This document shows positions 26,653-34,166 of a DNA stretch of 35,246 bases, piece after piece. The stretch spans positions 1 through 35,246 of the forward strand of contig SCTT01000319.1 of the NCBI GenBank assembly GCA_004322435.1. The letters run 5' to 3'. The translations under genes and the position numbers were made by a program. The stretch comes from a bacterium. Lineage in GTDB: Bacteria; Elusimicrobiota; Elusimicrobia; UBA1565. Under the pieces are notes generated by a model, which did no database searches, was not told the origin of the DNA, and saw only the letters and a program-made list of their open reading frames with translations. Numbering within the stretch: position 1 is the first letter of the stretch; the number at the start of each line of letters is the position of its first letter.

Positions 26653-28791
26653 TCAGGAGGCCATGATCTTCGTCGTGACGAAGATGAGGAGCTCGACTCG
26701 CTTGCGGTCGACGAACTTCTTGCGGAACAGGTACCCGATGATCGGGATGTCCCCCAACAGCGGCACCTTCGCGACGTTCTCGACCGCCGAGTCCGTGATG
26801 AGCCCGCCGATGACCACCGTGCCGCCGTCCTGGATGATGACGATGGTCTGGGCCTCGCGCGAGTCCACCGAGATCGCGCCGGACGTCCCGGCCGAGGCCG
26901 CGGTGGCCGAAGGCTGCTTGACCGCGGGCTTGACGTCGACGGTGATGCGGCCGTCGGCGTTGATGGTGGGCGTGACGTCCAGCGTGATGCCGGTCTCCTG
27001 ATATTCGACCTTCTGGCTCGTCGTGACGGTGCCGCCCGAGGGCGTCGTGTCGGTCGTCACGTACGGGATGCGCGTCGTGATGTTGATGGAGGCCTTCTTG
27101 CCGTTCAAGGTCGTGACCTTGGGGTCGGAGAGGACCTTGGCCTTGCCCTGGGACGCGGCCGCGGTCAGCGTGGCCGAGAGGAAGTAGTTGTTCGTGACGC
27201 GGCCGAAGGTGAACGCGCCGAAGACCTTGTCGGCCGGCAGGAACACTCCGGTGCCGCGGCCGTTGGCGCCGTCCCCGTTGACGGCGTTGACGTTGGTGAC
27301 GAGGGGGTTCAGGGTGGGGCTCGAGGCCTTCCTGGGGTTCGTGACCGTGCCGATGAGCGTGCGGCCGTCCTGGTTGAGCATCCGGTCTTCGTCGGAGCTC
27401 AGGTAGTCCCACTGGATGCCGAGAGCCAGGTCCTTCGTCAGCTGCACCTCGACGAGCTTGGCCTCGATCAGGACCTGCTGGGGCCGGATGTCGAGCTCCG
27501 AGAGCAGGCGCTCGACGGCCGCGATGCCCTCGAGCGTGTCCGTGATGATCAGGGAGTTCGTGTTCTTGTCGACGACCAGCTTCGCGGTGCGGCCCTCGGC
27601 CGTCGCCACCGCGGTGATCGAGCTGCTGATCTCCTCCGCCTTCGCGTACTTGAGGCGTATGACCCGCGTCTGGTTGACCGCGACGCTGCGCTCGGTCTTA
27701 AGCGACGCCGGCGTCAGCACGCGCAGGATGTTCTCGCCGACCTGGTTGGCGACCAGGCCCTTCATGCTCAGCACGGTCAAGAAGGCCTCGTTGAAGGGGA
27801 CCTCGCGCAGCTGCAGCGTGATGGACCCGGTGACGTCGGCGCCGTAGACCATGTTGACGTTGGCCTTCTGGGCCAAGAGCGCCAGCACGTCGTGGACGTC
27901 CATGTTGTCGAACTCGAGGGTGACGGGGTCGTTTGGCAAAGTCGCCAGGATGTCGCGCCGGAGCTTGCCCCGCTCGACGACGGCCGCCGCGGCGGAGGCC
28001 TTCGGGGCGCTGATGCCGGCCATGCGCGAAAGCTCGGCCGAGGGCTCCGAGGTCATGCCCTTGGGCATCTTCGACTCCTCGGCGGCGGCGGCCGGGGCTT
28101 CGTCGGGGAGCGCGGCCGCGGGCTTGGCGGGCGCGGCGGCGGGCGCCGCGGGCTTGGCGGCGACGACCGGTGCGACGACCGGGGCGGCGACGGGGACCGG
28201 CGCCGCTACGGGCGCGGGCGCCGGGGCCGCGGGCTTGGCCGCGACGGCGGGGGCCTTCTTCGCAGCGGGCTTGGGCTCGGCTTTCGCGGTGGGCGTGGAC
28301 GCGGCGACGGCCGGCGGCGTCGGGGGCTCCTTCTTCGCCGCGGCCGGCGCCGGGGCCGGAGCGGCTTCCGCGACGTCCGAATCGGACTGCGGGCCGACCA
28401 ACTCGACGTCGAGCCGCGGGCCCTCCCAGCGGGCCTTGTAGCTGACGAGGCTCTTGAGGTACAGGACGACGCGGGCGATGGGCGCGGGGTCCTTCTGGTA
28501 CTGGCCGGCCCGGACCTTGTCGAGGAACTTGCCCTTGCCCTTCACGACCTGCGACGCCCCCTCGTGCTCGGTGTTCAGGAGCTCGACGACGAGGCGCGGC
28601 GGCTCGGCGGTGGTGAAGGCGTTGAACTGCGCGGGCTTGGAGAGGTGGATCGAGACCTTGTCGGTGCCGGCCTCGACGCCCTCGAGCATCGCCTTCGAGG
28701 TCTCGGCGGCCAGGACCGGCGGCGGCGCCAGCAGCGCGGCCACGCTCAAGAGCGCGACGGCCCGCCGGGCCTCGCGAAGGATAGTCGTCAT
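26653..28791 (-). CDS. pilQ: Type IV pilus secretin PilQ (AMIN + secretin)
   Basis: Signal peptide; ATSKAM/AMIN-like N-term; VTLEFDNMDVHDVLALLAQKANVNMVYGADVTGSITLQLREVPFNEAFLTVLSMKGL; RPQQVLIEAKLVEVQLTKDLALGIQWD; TIVIIQDGGTVVIGGLITDSAVENVAKVPLLGDIPIIGYLFRKKFVDRKRVELLIFVTTKI. Confidence 0.95.
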   Translation of the reverse strand: MTTILREARRAVALLSVAALLAPPPVLAAETSKAMLEGVEAGTDKVSIHLSKPAQFNAFTTAEPPRLVVELLNTEHEGASQVVKGKGKFLDKVRAGQYQKDPAPIARVVLYLKSLVSYKARWEGPRLDVELVGPQSDSDVAEAAPAPAPAAAKKEPPTPPAVAASTPTAKAEPKPAAKKAPAVAAKPAAPAPAPVAAPVPVAAPVVAPVVAAKPAAPAAAPAKPAAALPDEAPAAAAEESKMPKGMTSEPSAELSRMAGISAPKASAAAAVVERGKLRRDILATLPNDPVTLEFDNMDVHDVLALLAQKANVNMVYGADVTGSITLQLREVPFNEAFLTVLSMKGLVANQVGENILRVLTPASLKTERSVAVNQTRVIRLKYAKAEEISSSITAVATAEGRTAKLVVDKNTNSLIITDTLEGIAAVERLLSELDIRPQQVLIEAKLVEVQLTKDLALGIQWDYLSSDEDRMLNQDGRTLIGTVTNPRKASSPTLNPLVTNVNAVNGDGANGRGTGVFLPADKVFGAFTFGRVTNNYFLSATLTAAASQGKAKVLSDPKVTTLNGKKASINITTRIPYVTTDTTPSGGTVTTSQKVEYQETGITLDVTPTINADGRITVDVKPAVKQPSATAASAGTSGAISVDSREAQTIVIIQDGGTVVIGGLITDSAVENVAKVPLLGDIPIIGYLFRKKFVDRKRVELLIFVTTKIMAS
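28079..28370 (-). repeat. Ala/Pro/Lys-rich low-complexity linker within pilQ
   Basis: APAPAPAAAKKEPPTPPAVAAS...AKPAAPAPAPVAAPVPVAAPVVAPVVAAKPAAPAAAPAKPAAAL; recurring AKPAAPA units between the AMIN-like and secretin parts. Confidence 0.8.
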
Positions 28792-28795
28792 GGGG

Positions 28796-29398
28796 TCACT
28801 CCTCCGCCTCATCGGCGTCCTCACCGAGCCTCAAAGTCTGGACGTCCTTGTCGGCCGTCGTCAGGGTCACCGTCTTCTGCGCGGGCTGGATCACGCCGGT
28901 CACGCCCGGCACGGGCTTCTTGCGCATGTCGTAGAGCCGGCCGCCGCGCAGGATGAAGCTGAAATGGGTGTTCATGTCGACGAGCATCGCCGACATCCCC
29001 GCCTTGTCGCGCATGATGCCCTTGAGCTCGAGCTGGTGGATGCTGAACTCCTCGGGGTCGAAGTCCTTGGGCGGCGCCGCGACGGGCGCCGCGGCGGCGC
29101 CGGAGCCGCCGAGCTTCATGAAGGGGTCGCGCAGCTTGGCGCCGCCATAGATGTCGTCGACGCCGAGCGCCTTGACGCCGCCGGTCGACTCCTCGACCGC
29201 CGGGGCCTTCTCCTTCTTGGGCTTGCGGGGGGCGTCCTGCTGGGCGGCCGAGAGCCCGGGGGTGCCCGGCTGCCCGCCGCCGCCCGAAGGAGCGGCCGTC
29301 GGCTCGGACGGCGCGCCCGGCCCACCCATCGGCATGGGCGGGCCGCCCTGCGAGAAGGCGGGGAGGGCCAAGAGGAGGGAGAGGGAGAGGGCGGTCAT
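28796..29398 (-). CDS. pilP: Type IV pilus assembly protein PilP-like
   Basis: Position between pilO and pilQ; YGGAKLRDPFMKLGGSG...FDPEEFSIHQLELKGIMRDKAGMSAMLVDMNTHFSFILRGGRLYDMRKKPVPGVTGVIQPAQKTVTL. Confidence 0.85.
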   Translation of the reverse strand: MTALSLSLLLALPAFSQGGPPMPMGGPGAPSEPTAAPSGGGGQPGTPGLSAAQQDAPRKPKKEKAPAVEESTGGVKALGVDDIYGGAKLRDPFMKLGGSGAAAAPVAAPPKDFDPEEFSIHQLELKGIMRDKAGMSAMLVDMNTHFSFILRGGRLYDMRKKPVPGVTGVIQPAQKTVTLTTADKDVQTLRLGEDADEAEE

Positions 29399-29940
29399 CC
29401 TTTATATTGGTAGGAGATCAGCTGGAAGGTCACGTTCATGCGGCCCTCCGTGTCCGGCGCGCCGTAGGTGATCCCGCGGACGTTGTAGATGCGCTCCTCG
29501 AGGGCGACGGCGGCCAGGAAGCGCCCGAGCTCGTGGAACGTCGCCGAGCCGGTGACCATATAGGTCGTCTCGATGAAATGGGCCTGAGGCTTCGAGCCTC
29601 CCGGGACGAACGTCGCCAGCTTGAGGTTATAGCGGCGCGAGAGGGCGGTCACGGTGTCGATGACGGCCGGAAGGTCCTGGGTCTTCGGCAGGCGCTTCTC
29701 CGCCTCGAGGGCGGCGACGTTGAGCTCCTCGAGCTCCTTCTGGATCTTGTTGAGCCGGACGGCCTGGTTCTTGGCCTTCGCGATCTTGCCCTCGACCTCC
29801 TCGATCTTGGCCCGGGTCTCTGAGATCTTCTCGGACACGGGCAGCCAGAAGTACTTGATGTAGCCGAAGCCGCCGCCGCCGAGGACGAGGACCGCCACCG
29901 CGAGGTACTTCTGCTGGTCCGGGCTGAGCTTCACGGTCAT
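29395..29940 (-). CDS. pilO: Type IV pilus assembly protein PilO
   Basis: MTVKLSPDQQKYLAVAVLVLGGGGFGYIKYFWLPVSEKISETRAKIEEVEGKIAKAKNQAVRLNKIQKELEEL (TM plus coiled coil), PilO-like C-term; ATGA starts either side. Confidence 0.88.
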   Translation of the reverse strand: MTVKLSPDQQKYLAVAVLVLGGGGFGYIKYFWLPVSEKISETRAKIEEVEGKIAKAKNQAVRLNKIQKELEELNVAALEAEKRLPKTQDLPAVIDTVTALSRRYNLKLATFVPGGSKPQAHFIETTYMVTGSATFHELGRFLAAVALEERIYNVRGITYGAPDTEGRMNVTFQLISYQYKG

Positions 29941-30494
29941 TTCGCCGCCGCCGCGTCCGGCCGGTACTTCATGCTCATCGGGAAGGTCACCATGCCGTCG
30001 GCGCTCAGCATGATCGCGCCGAGCGCCGGGTCCCTGAAGGTCGTCGACTGCAAGAGCTGGCGCAGCCATGCCGTGGCGGCCTCGGGCCCGGTCGCCTGAC
30101 AGGACATGGTCACCGTGAGGTCGGTCGCCGACCCGGCGGCGGTCAAGGAGACCAGCCACACGCCCTCGCCGAGGTTCTTCAACAGCTCCGTCATGAAGCG
30201 CGGGTAGAAGGAGCGGGCGACGAGGAGGTCCTGGATGACGTCGAGCCGCGACTTGACCGCCTTGGCCTTGGCCTCCAGCTCCTCGACCTGCTTGACGATG
30301 GCCTCGAGGCGCTTGAACTCGGCCTCCGCCTCGACGCGGCGCTTCTCGAGGGCCACGCTCTTGTAATAGTGGGAGAAGGAGATCCCCAGGAAGATGACCG
30401 CCAAGAAGCCCGCGGCGACGGAGACCTGCGCGAGCCGCTGCTTCTGCAGCTCGCGGTCCAGGATCTCCTGCGGGACCAGGTTTACTTTGATCAT
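29937..30494 (-). CDS. pilN: Type IV pilus assembly protein PilN
   Basis: MIKVNLVPQEILDRELQKQRLAQVSVAAGFLAVIFLGISFSHYYKS; N-terminal KVNLVP matches the PilM-binding INLLP-type motif; one TM then coiled coil. Confidence 0.92.
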   Translation of the reverse strand: MIKVNLVPQEILDRELQKQRLAQVSVAAGFLAVIFLGISFSHYYKSVALEKRRVEAEAEFKRLEAIVKQVEELEAKAKAVKSRLDVIQDLLVARSFYPRFMTELLKNLGEGVWLVSLTAAGSATDLTVTMSCQATGPEAATAWLRQLLQSTTFRDPALGAIMLSADGMVTFPMSMKYRPDAAAAK

Positions 30495-31651
30495 GCCCAG
30501 TCCCTGTTGCGGCGCAGCGCCAACCCCGCCGCGACGCCCAGCGCCGGCAGCATGTCCGCCGGGAGGTCGGCGGGCAGCGTCGGCACGAACGCGAGCGGGT
30601 TCATCACGGACACCGGCACCTTGAGCTCGGCCGAGAGCGCCTTCGCCAGGTTCTTCATCCGCGCGGTGCCGCCCGAGAGGACGATGCGGCCGATCGAACG
30701 CTCCGGCCCCTGCGACAGGTAGAAGTCCACCGAGCGGTGCAGCTCGCCGACGAGGTCCTTGAGGACGCCGCTGACGGCCTGGGAGACCCCCAAGGCGTCG
30801 CGGTTGCCCTCGGCCAGCGCCTTCTCCTTCTCCTCGGCGTCGATGAGGATGCCGTTGGCCTTCTTGGCCTCCTCGGCCTTCGCCGCGTCGTATTGGAGGG
30901 CCTTCATGATGGCCTTCGTGAAGGTGTTGCCCGAGATGAACACGTCGCGCACGACGCGCGTCACGCCCGCCTCGATGATGGAGAGGTTCGTCACCGTGTG
31001 GCCGATGTTGAGGTAGAGCGTGGAGCCGGCCTTGCCCTCGCCCTCCCCGACGGCCTCGTAGACGTTCTCGAGGGCGAACGAGTCGACGTCGATGACGGTG
31101 GGCTTCATGCCCACCGACTCGAGCACCTCGACGCGGGCCGCGATCACGTCCTTCTTGACGGCCACCAGCACCGTCTCCATCTTCTTCTGGCCTTCCTCGA
31201 CGAGGTCGCCCAGGATGTGGAAGCCCAGCTGCACGTCGTTGATGTCGAAGGGGATGAAAGGCTCGGCCTCGGTGGTGAGGGTCGCGCGCAGCTCGTCTTT
31301 GGTGAGCTTGGGGAACTTCACGTAGCGGACGATGACCGCGTTCCCGGACACGGCCGTCGAGGCGTGCTTGACCTGCACGCCCTTCTCGATGAGGAGCGCC
31401 CGCAGGCGGTTGACGGTCGCCTGCTTCTTCTCGTCGGGGGAGGCGTCGGCCTTCGCGTCGATGGGCGCGTAGCCCCAGGCCTTGAGCGTCCAGGCCTTGC
31501 CTTCCTTCTTCAAGTGCACGACCTTGAGCGCGAAGCTGCCCACGTCGACGCCGACGACGTCCGTGGGGCCAAAGAGGAAGGAAGCCTTCTCCTGGAGGCC
31601 CTTGAGGTCTATCGCCTGCAGCTTCGCCTTGATGACGTCGAGTCCGGCCAT
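30491..31651 (-). CDS. pilM: Type IV pilus assembly protein PilM (actin-like ATPase)
   Basis: DVVGVDVGSFALKVVHLKKEG...TAVSGNAVIVRYVKFPKLTKDELRATLTTEAEPFIPFDINDVQLGFHIL...LYLNIGHTVTNLSIIEAG...IVLSGGTARMKNLAKALSAEL. ATG at 31651 preceded by GGAGG. Confidence 0.93.
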   Translation of the reverse strand: MAGLDVIKAKLQAIDLKGLQEKASFLFGPTDVVGVDVGSFALKVVHLKKEGKAWTLKAWGYAPIDAKADASPDEKKQATVNRLRALLIEKGVQVKHASTAVSGNAVIVRYVKFPKLTKDELRATLTTEAEPFIPFDINDVQLGFHILGDLVEEGQKKMETVLVAVKKDVIAARVEVLESVGMKPTVIDVDSFALENVYEAVGEGEGKAGSTLYLNIGHTVTNLSIIEAGVTRVVRDVFISGNTFTKAIMKALQYDAAKAEEAKKANGILIDAEEKEKALAEGNRDALGVSQAVSGVLKDLVGELHRSVDFYLSQGPERSIGRIVLSGGTARMKNLAKALSAELKVPVSVMNPLAFVPTLPADLPADMLPALGVAAGLALRRNRDWA

Positions 31652-31654
31652 CGT

Positions 31655-31659
31655 CCTCC
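31655..31659 (-). promoter_or_regulatory. Shine-Dalgarno GGAGG of pilM
   Basis: Reverse strand GGAGGACGATG. Confidence 0.7.
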
Positions 31660-31709
31660 GCCGCCCGGGGGCGGCCATGCGCGTCCCGCTGCGCGCGGTC
31701 CGTGCGACC

Positions 31710-31752
31710 AAAAAAAATCGCCGATGCCCCCAGAGACAGGGGGCCTTCGGCG
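31710..31752 (-). terminator. Intrinsic terminator/attenuator in pilM leader (minus strand)
   Basis: Reverse strand CGCCGA-AG-GCCCCC-TGTCTCT-GGGGGC-A-TCGGCG-A-TTTTTTTT: 12 bp of stem with a small internal loop, 7-nt loop, U8 tract. Confidence 0.8.
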
Positions 31753-31771
31753 CACAGCGTCCACCACCCAC

Positions 31772-31800
31772 TTTTTAACAGGATAATGCCCCGTTGTCAA
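31772..31800 (-). promoter_or_regulatory. Candidate sigma70-like promoter of the pil operon
   Basis: Reverse strand TTGACA (31795-31800), 17-bp spacer, TAAAAA (31772-31777). Confidence 0.5.
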
Positions 31801-31881
31801 GCCCTCCCGTGTCAGCCGTCCGGTTCCCCCCGCCGCGGGCCGCTTATAAAGGAAGGGAGGGCCTCGGGCCCGCCGAGCCAT

Positions 31882-31893
31882 ATTTTGTAGAAT
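31882..31893 (+). promoter_or_regulatory. Candidate -10-like element ATTTTGTAGAAT upstream of HAD operon
   Basis: TAGAAT matches TATAAT at 5/6, located 16 nt before the ATG at 31910; similar to the element at 2397-2408; no clear -35. Confidence 0.35.
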
Positions 31894-31909
31894 CCCGGCT
31901 TCCGACCCG

Positions 31910-32608
31910 ATGGCTCCCCCGAAGGCGCTCCTCTTCGACTTCGGCGGCACGCTCGATGACGACGGCCGCCCGTGGCTCGAACGCCTCCGCCCGCTGTGGC
32001 GGGAGGCCGGCGCGCGCCAACCCGACGCCGCCTTGGACCGCGCCTTCTACGACGCCGACGACAACCTCCCCAAGCGCCACGACCTGACGGGCCTGGACCT
32101 CGCCGCGACCGTGGCGCTCCAATGCGCGGACACCGGCCGGGTCCTGCTGCCCGAGGACCCCGACGCGGCGGCCCGGGTCGCCCGGCGCTACACGTCCGAG
32201 AGCCGCGCGGCGCTCGCCCGCAACAAGCCCGTCCTCGCGCGCCTCGCCCGCCGCTTCAAGCTCGGCGTGGTCTCGAACTTCTACGGGAACCTCGAAGGCC
32301 TCCTCGCCGCGGAGGGCCTCGGAGGCCTCTTCGGCGCCGTCGCCGACTCCGGCCGCGTCGGCGTCGAGAAGCCGGACGCGGCCATCTTCCAGTGGGCCCT
32401 CTCGCGCCTGAGCGTGACGCCGGGCGAGGCCTGGATGGTGGGGGATTCCCTCAAGCGCGACATGGCCGGGGCGGAGCGGCTCGGCATGGGCCACGTCTGG
32501 CTGGCCGGCCCCTCTCCCAAGACCCCGCCCTGCTGCGGGGACGCGCGCGTCCTCTCCTCGTTGGCCGGGCTCGAGGCCCTCGTGGCCCCCGCGGAGGCCG
32601 CGCGTTGA
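31910..32608 (+). CDS. HAD superfamily hydrolase
   Basis: ALLFDFGGTLDDDGRPWLERLRPLWREAG...KLGVVSNFYGNLEGLL...VGVEKPDAAIFQWALSRLSVTPGEAWMVGDSLKRDMAGAERLGMGHVWL. Confidence 0.9.
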   Translation: MAPPKALLFDFGGTLDDDGRPWLERLRPLWREAGARQPDAALDRAFYDADDNLPKRHDLTGLDLAATVALQCADTGRVLLPEDPDAAARVARRYTSESRAALARNKPVLARLARRFKLGVVSNFYGNLEGLLAAEGLGGLFGAVADSGRVGVEKPDAAIFQWALSRLSVTPGEAWMVGDSLKRDMAGAERLGMGHVWLAGPSPKTPPCCGDARVLSSLAGLEALVAPAEAAR

Positions 32609-33324
32609 GGGCGGCCGGCGTCATTGCGGCGGGCCTTGGGCAGCGCCTGAAGGACTCCCACCCGGGCGTCCCCAAGCCGCTCGTGCCCGTCGCCGGCCGC
32701 CCGCTCGCGCACTGGGTCGTGTCGGGCCTGCTCGCCGCGGGCGTCGAGCGCGTCACGGTGCTGCTCAACAGCCGCGGCGACGCGGCGCGCGAGGCGCTTG
32801 AGCGGGGCTTCCCCGGCCGGGTCGCGTTCCTGCGGGCCGACCCGCCCACCTCCTTTGACAGCTTCCGGCTCGTCGCGGCGCACCTGGCCCGGACCGAGAC
32901 CGCCTTCCTCATGAGCACCGTGGACGCCTTGGTGCCGCCGGCCGAGGTGCGCCGCTTCGCCGCCGCGGCGCTCTCGCCGTTTCCGGACGGCGCCGTCCCC
33001 GAGGCCGCCGTCGCGCTGACGCGCTACATCGACGACGAGAAGCCTCTGTGGACCGCGACCGACCCGACGGGCCGCGTGAGCGCCTTCGGCGACGCGGTCG
33101 TCCGCCGCGACGCCGTCACCTGCGGCCTCTACGCGCTGACGGCCGGCGCCGCCGCGACGCTGCCGCCGACCGCCGCGCGCCTGCGCGACTGGTGGTCCTC
33201 GCTGCCGGCCGCGGGCCGGCCGGTGCGCGGCGTGCTGCTCTCGGACACCGTCGACGTGGACCGCCCGGAAGACCTGCCCGCCGCCGAACGCCTGGCCGCG
33301 GCCCTCCTCAAGGAGGCCGCGTGA
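32605..33324 (+). CDS. Nucleotidyltransferase (sugar-phosphate/MobA-like NTP transferase)
   Basis: TTG start in TTGA overlap; RAAGVIAAGLGQRLKDSHPGVPKPLVPVAGRPLAHWVVSGLLAAGVERVTVLLNS...FLMSTVDALVPPAEV...DTVDVDRPEDLPAAERL. Confidence 0.82.
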   Translation: MRAAGVIAAGLGQRLKDSHPGVPKPLVPVAGRPLAHWVVSGLLAAGVERVTVLLNSRGDAAREALERGFPGRVAFLRADPPTSFDSFRLVAAHLARTETAFLMSTVDALVPPAEVRRFAAAALSPFPDGAVPEAAVALTRYIDDEKPLWTATDPTGRVSAFGDAVVRRDAVTCGLYALTAGAAATLPPTAARLRDWWSSLPAAGRPVRGVLLSDTVDVDRPEDLPAAERLAAALLKEAA

Positions 33325-34166
33325 GCTTCAAGGCGCTGGGCGTCTTCCGCGAGCTGCAGAACTCCCCCGGCCGCGAGTCCGACGACGCCCTCATCCTCAA
33401 GGAGGTGCTCGAGCAGCTCGAGGTCTTGGGGGTGAAGACCACGGCCGTCACGCCCGAGGAGCTCGACGGCCTGCCGCTCTCCGGCTACGACGTCGTCATC
33501 CCGATGTGCGAGGCGCCCGCGCGCATCGCGCGCCTCGACGCCGAGGCGCGCCGCGGCGCGGCCGCGCTGTGGGTGAACCCGCCCTCGGCCGTGCTCGCCT
33601 GCTACCGCACCGCGATGGTGCCGCGCCTGGCCGCCGAGCCCGGCGTCGTGCAGCCGGTCGCCGAGGTCCGCGAGACCGCCGGCGGGCCCGGCCCCGCCCC
33701 GGAATTCCCCGCCCCGCACGGCTGGTGGGCCAAGCGCGGCGACGTGCACAACACCTGCGACCGCGACGTGGTGCGCGTCCCCGCCTGGGGCGACGCGCCC
33801 GCCGTGCTCGCCGACTTCGCCTCCCGCGGCATCCGCCACTGGGTGCTGCAGGCGCACGTGCCGGGCGATTTGGTGAAGTTCTACGGCGTGGGGCCGGGGC
33901 GCTGGTTCACCTGGTTCTACCACGACCCGGTGCGGGCCAGGCGCACGCCCTTCGACTTGGACGCCCTGGCCGAGCAGGCCGCGCGCGGCGCGCGCGCGCT
34001 GGGGCTCGAGGTCTTCGGCGGCGACGCCATCATCCGCGAGGACGGCTCGCCGGCCGTCATCGACCTGAACTCCTGGCCGTCCTTCGCGCGCGTGCGCCGC
34101 GGCGCGGCCGTCCAGATCTCCTGGCATCTGCAAAGACGCTTGAAAGCCCTCACGAGGACCCCATGA
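33321..34166 (+). CDS. ATP-grasp domain protein (RimK/ITPK-like motifs)
   Basis: GTG start in GTGA overlap; HWVLQAHVPGDLVKFYGVGPGRWFTWFYHDP and LEVFGGDAIIREDGSPAVIDLNSWPSFARVRRGAAVQI resemble ATP-grasp nucleotide- and metal-binding segments. Confidence 0.7.
   Translation: MSFKALGVFRELQNSPGRESDDALILKEVLEQLEVLGVKTTAVTPEELDGLPLSGYDVVIPMCEAPARIARLDAEARRGAAALWVNPPSAVLACYRTAMVPRLAAEPGVVQPVAEVRETAGGPGPAPEFPAPHGWWAKRGDVHNTCDRDVVRVPAWGDAPAVLADFASRGIRHWVLQAHVPGDLVKFYGVGPGRWFTWFYHDPVRARRTPFDLDALAEQAARGARALGLEVFGGDAIIREDGSPAVIDLNSWPSFARVRRGAAVQISWHLQRRLKALTRTP

Noticed and set aside
26633-27412. 259-aa minus ORF overlapping the pilQ 3' end
   Set aside because: Alternate frame within the conserved secretin domain; His/Arg/Gly-rich shadow translation.
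27851-28956. Gly/Ala/Arg-rich plus-strand ORFs (27851-28441, 27892-28956) as silk-like or PE_PGRS-like proteins
   Set aside because: They are the antisense of the PilQ Ala/Pro/Lys linker; repetitive composition is inherited from the real gene.
31652-31909. Known riboswitch (for example c-di-GMP GEMM) in the pilM leader
   Set aside because: The segment between predicted start and terminator is too short, and no GEMM or other aptamer consensus was recognised.
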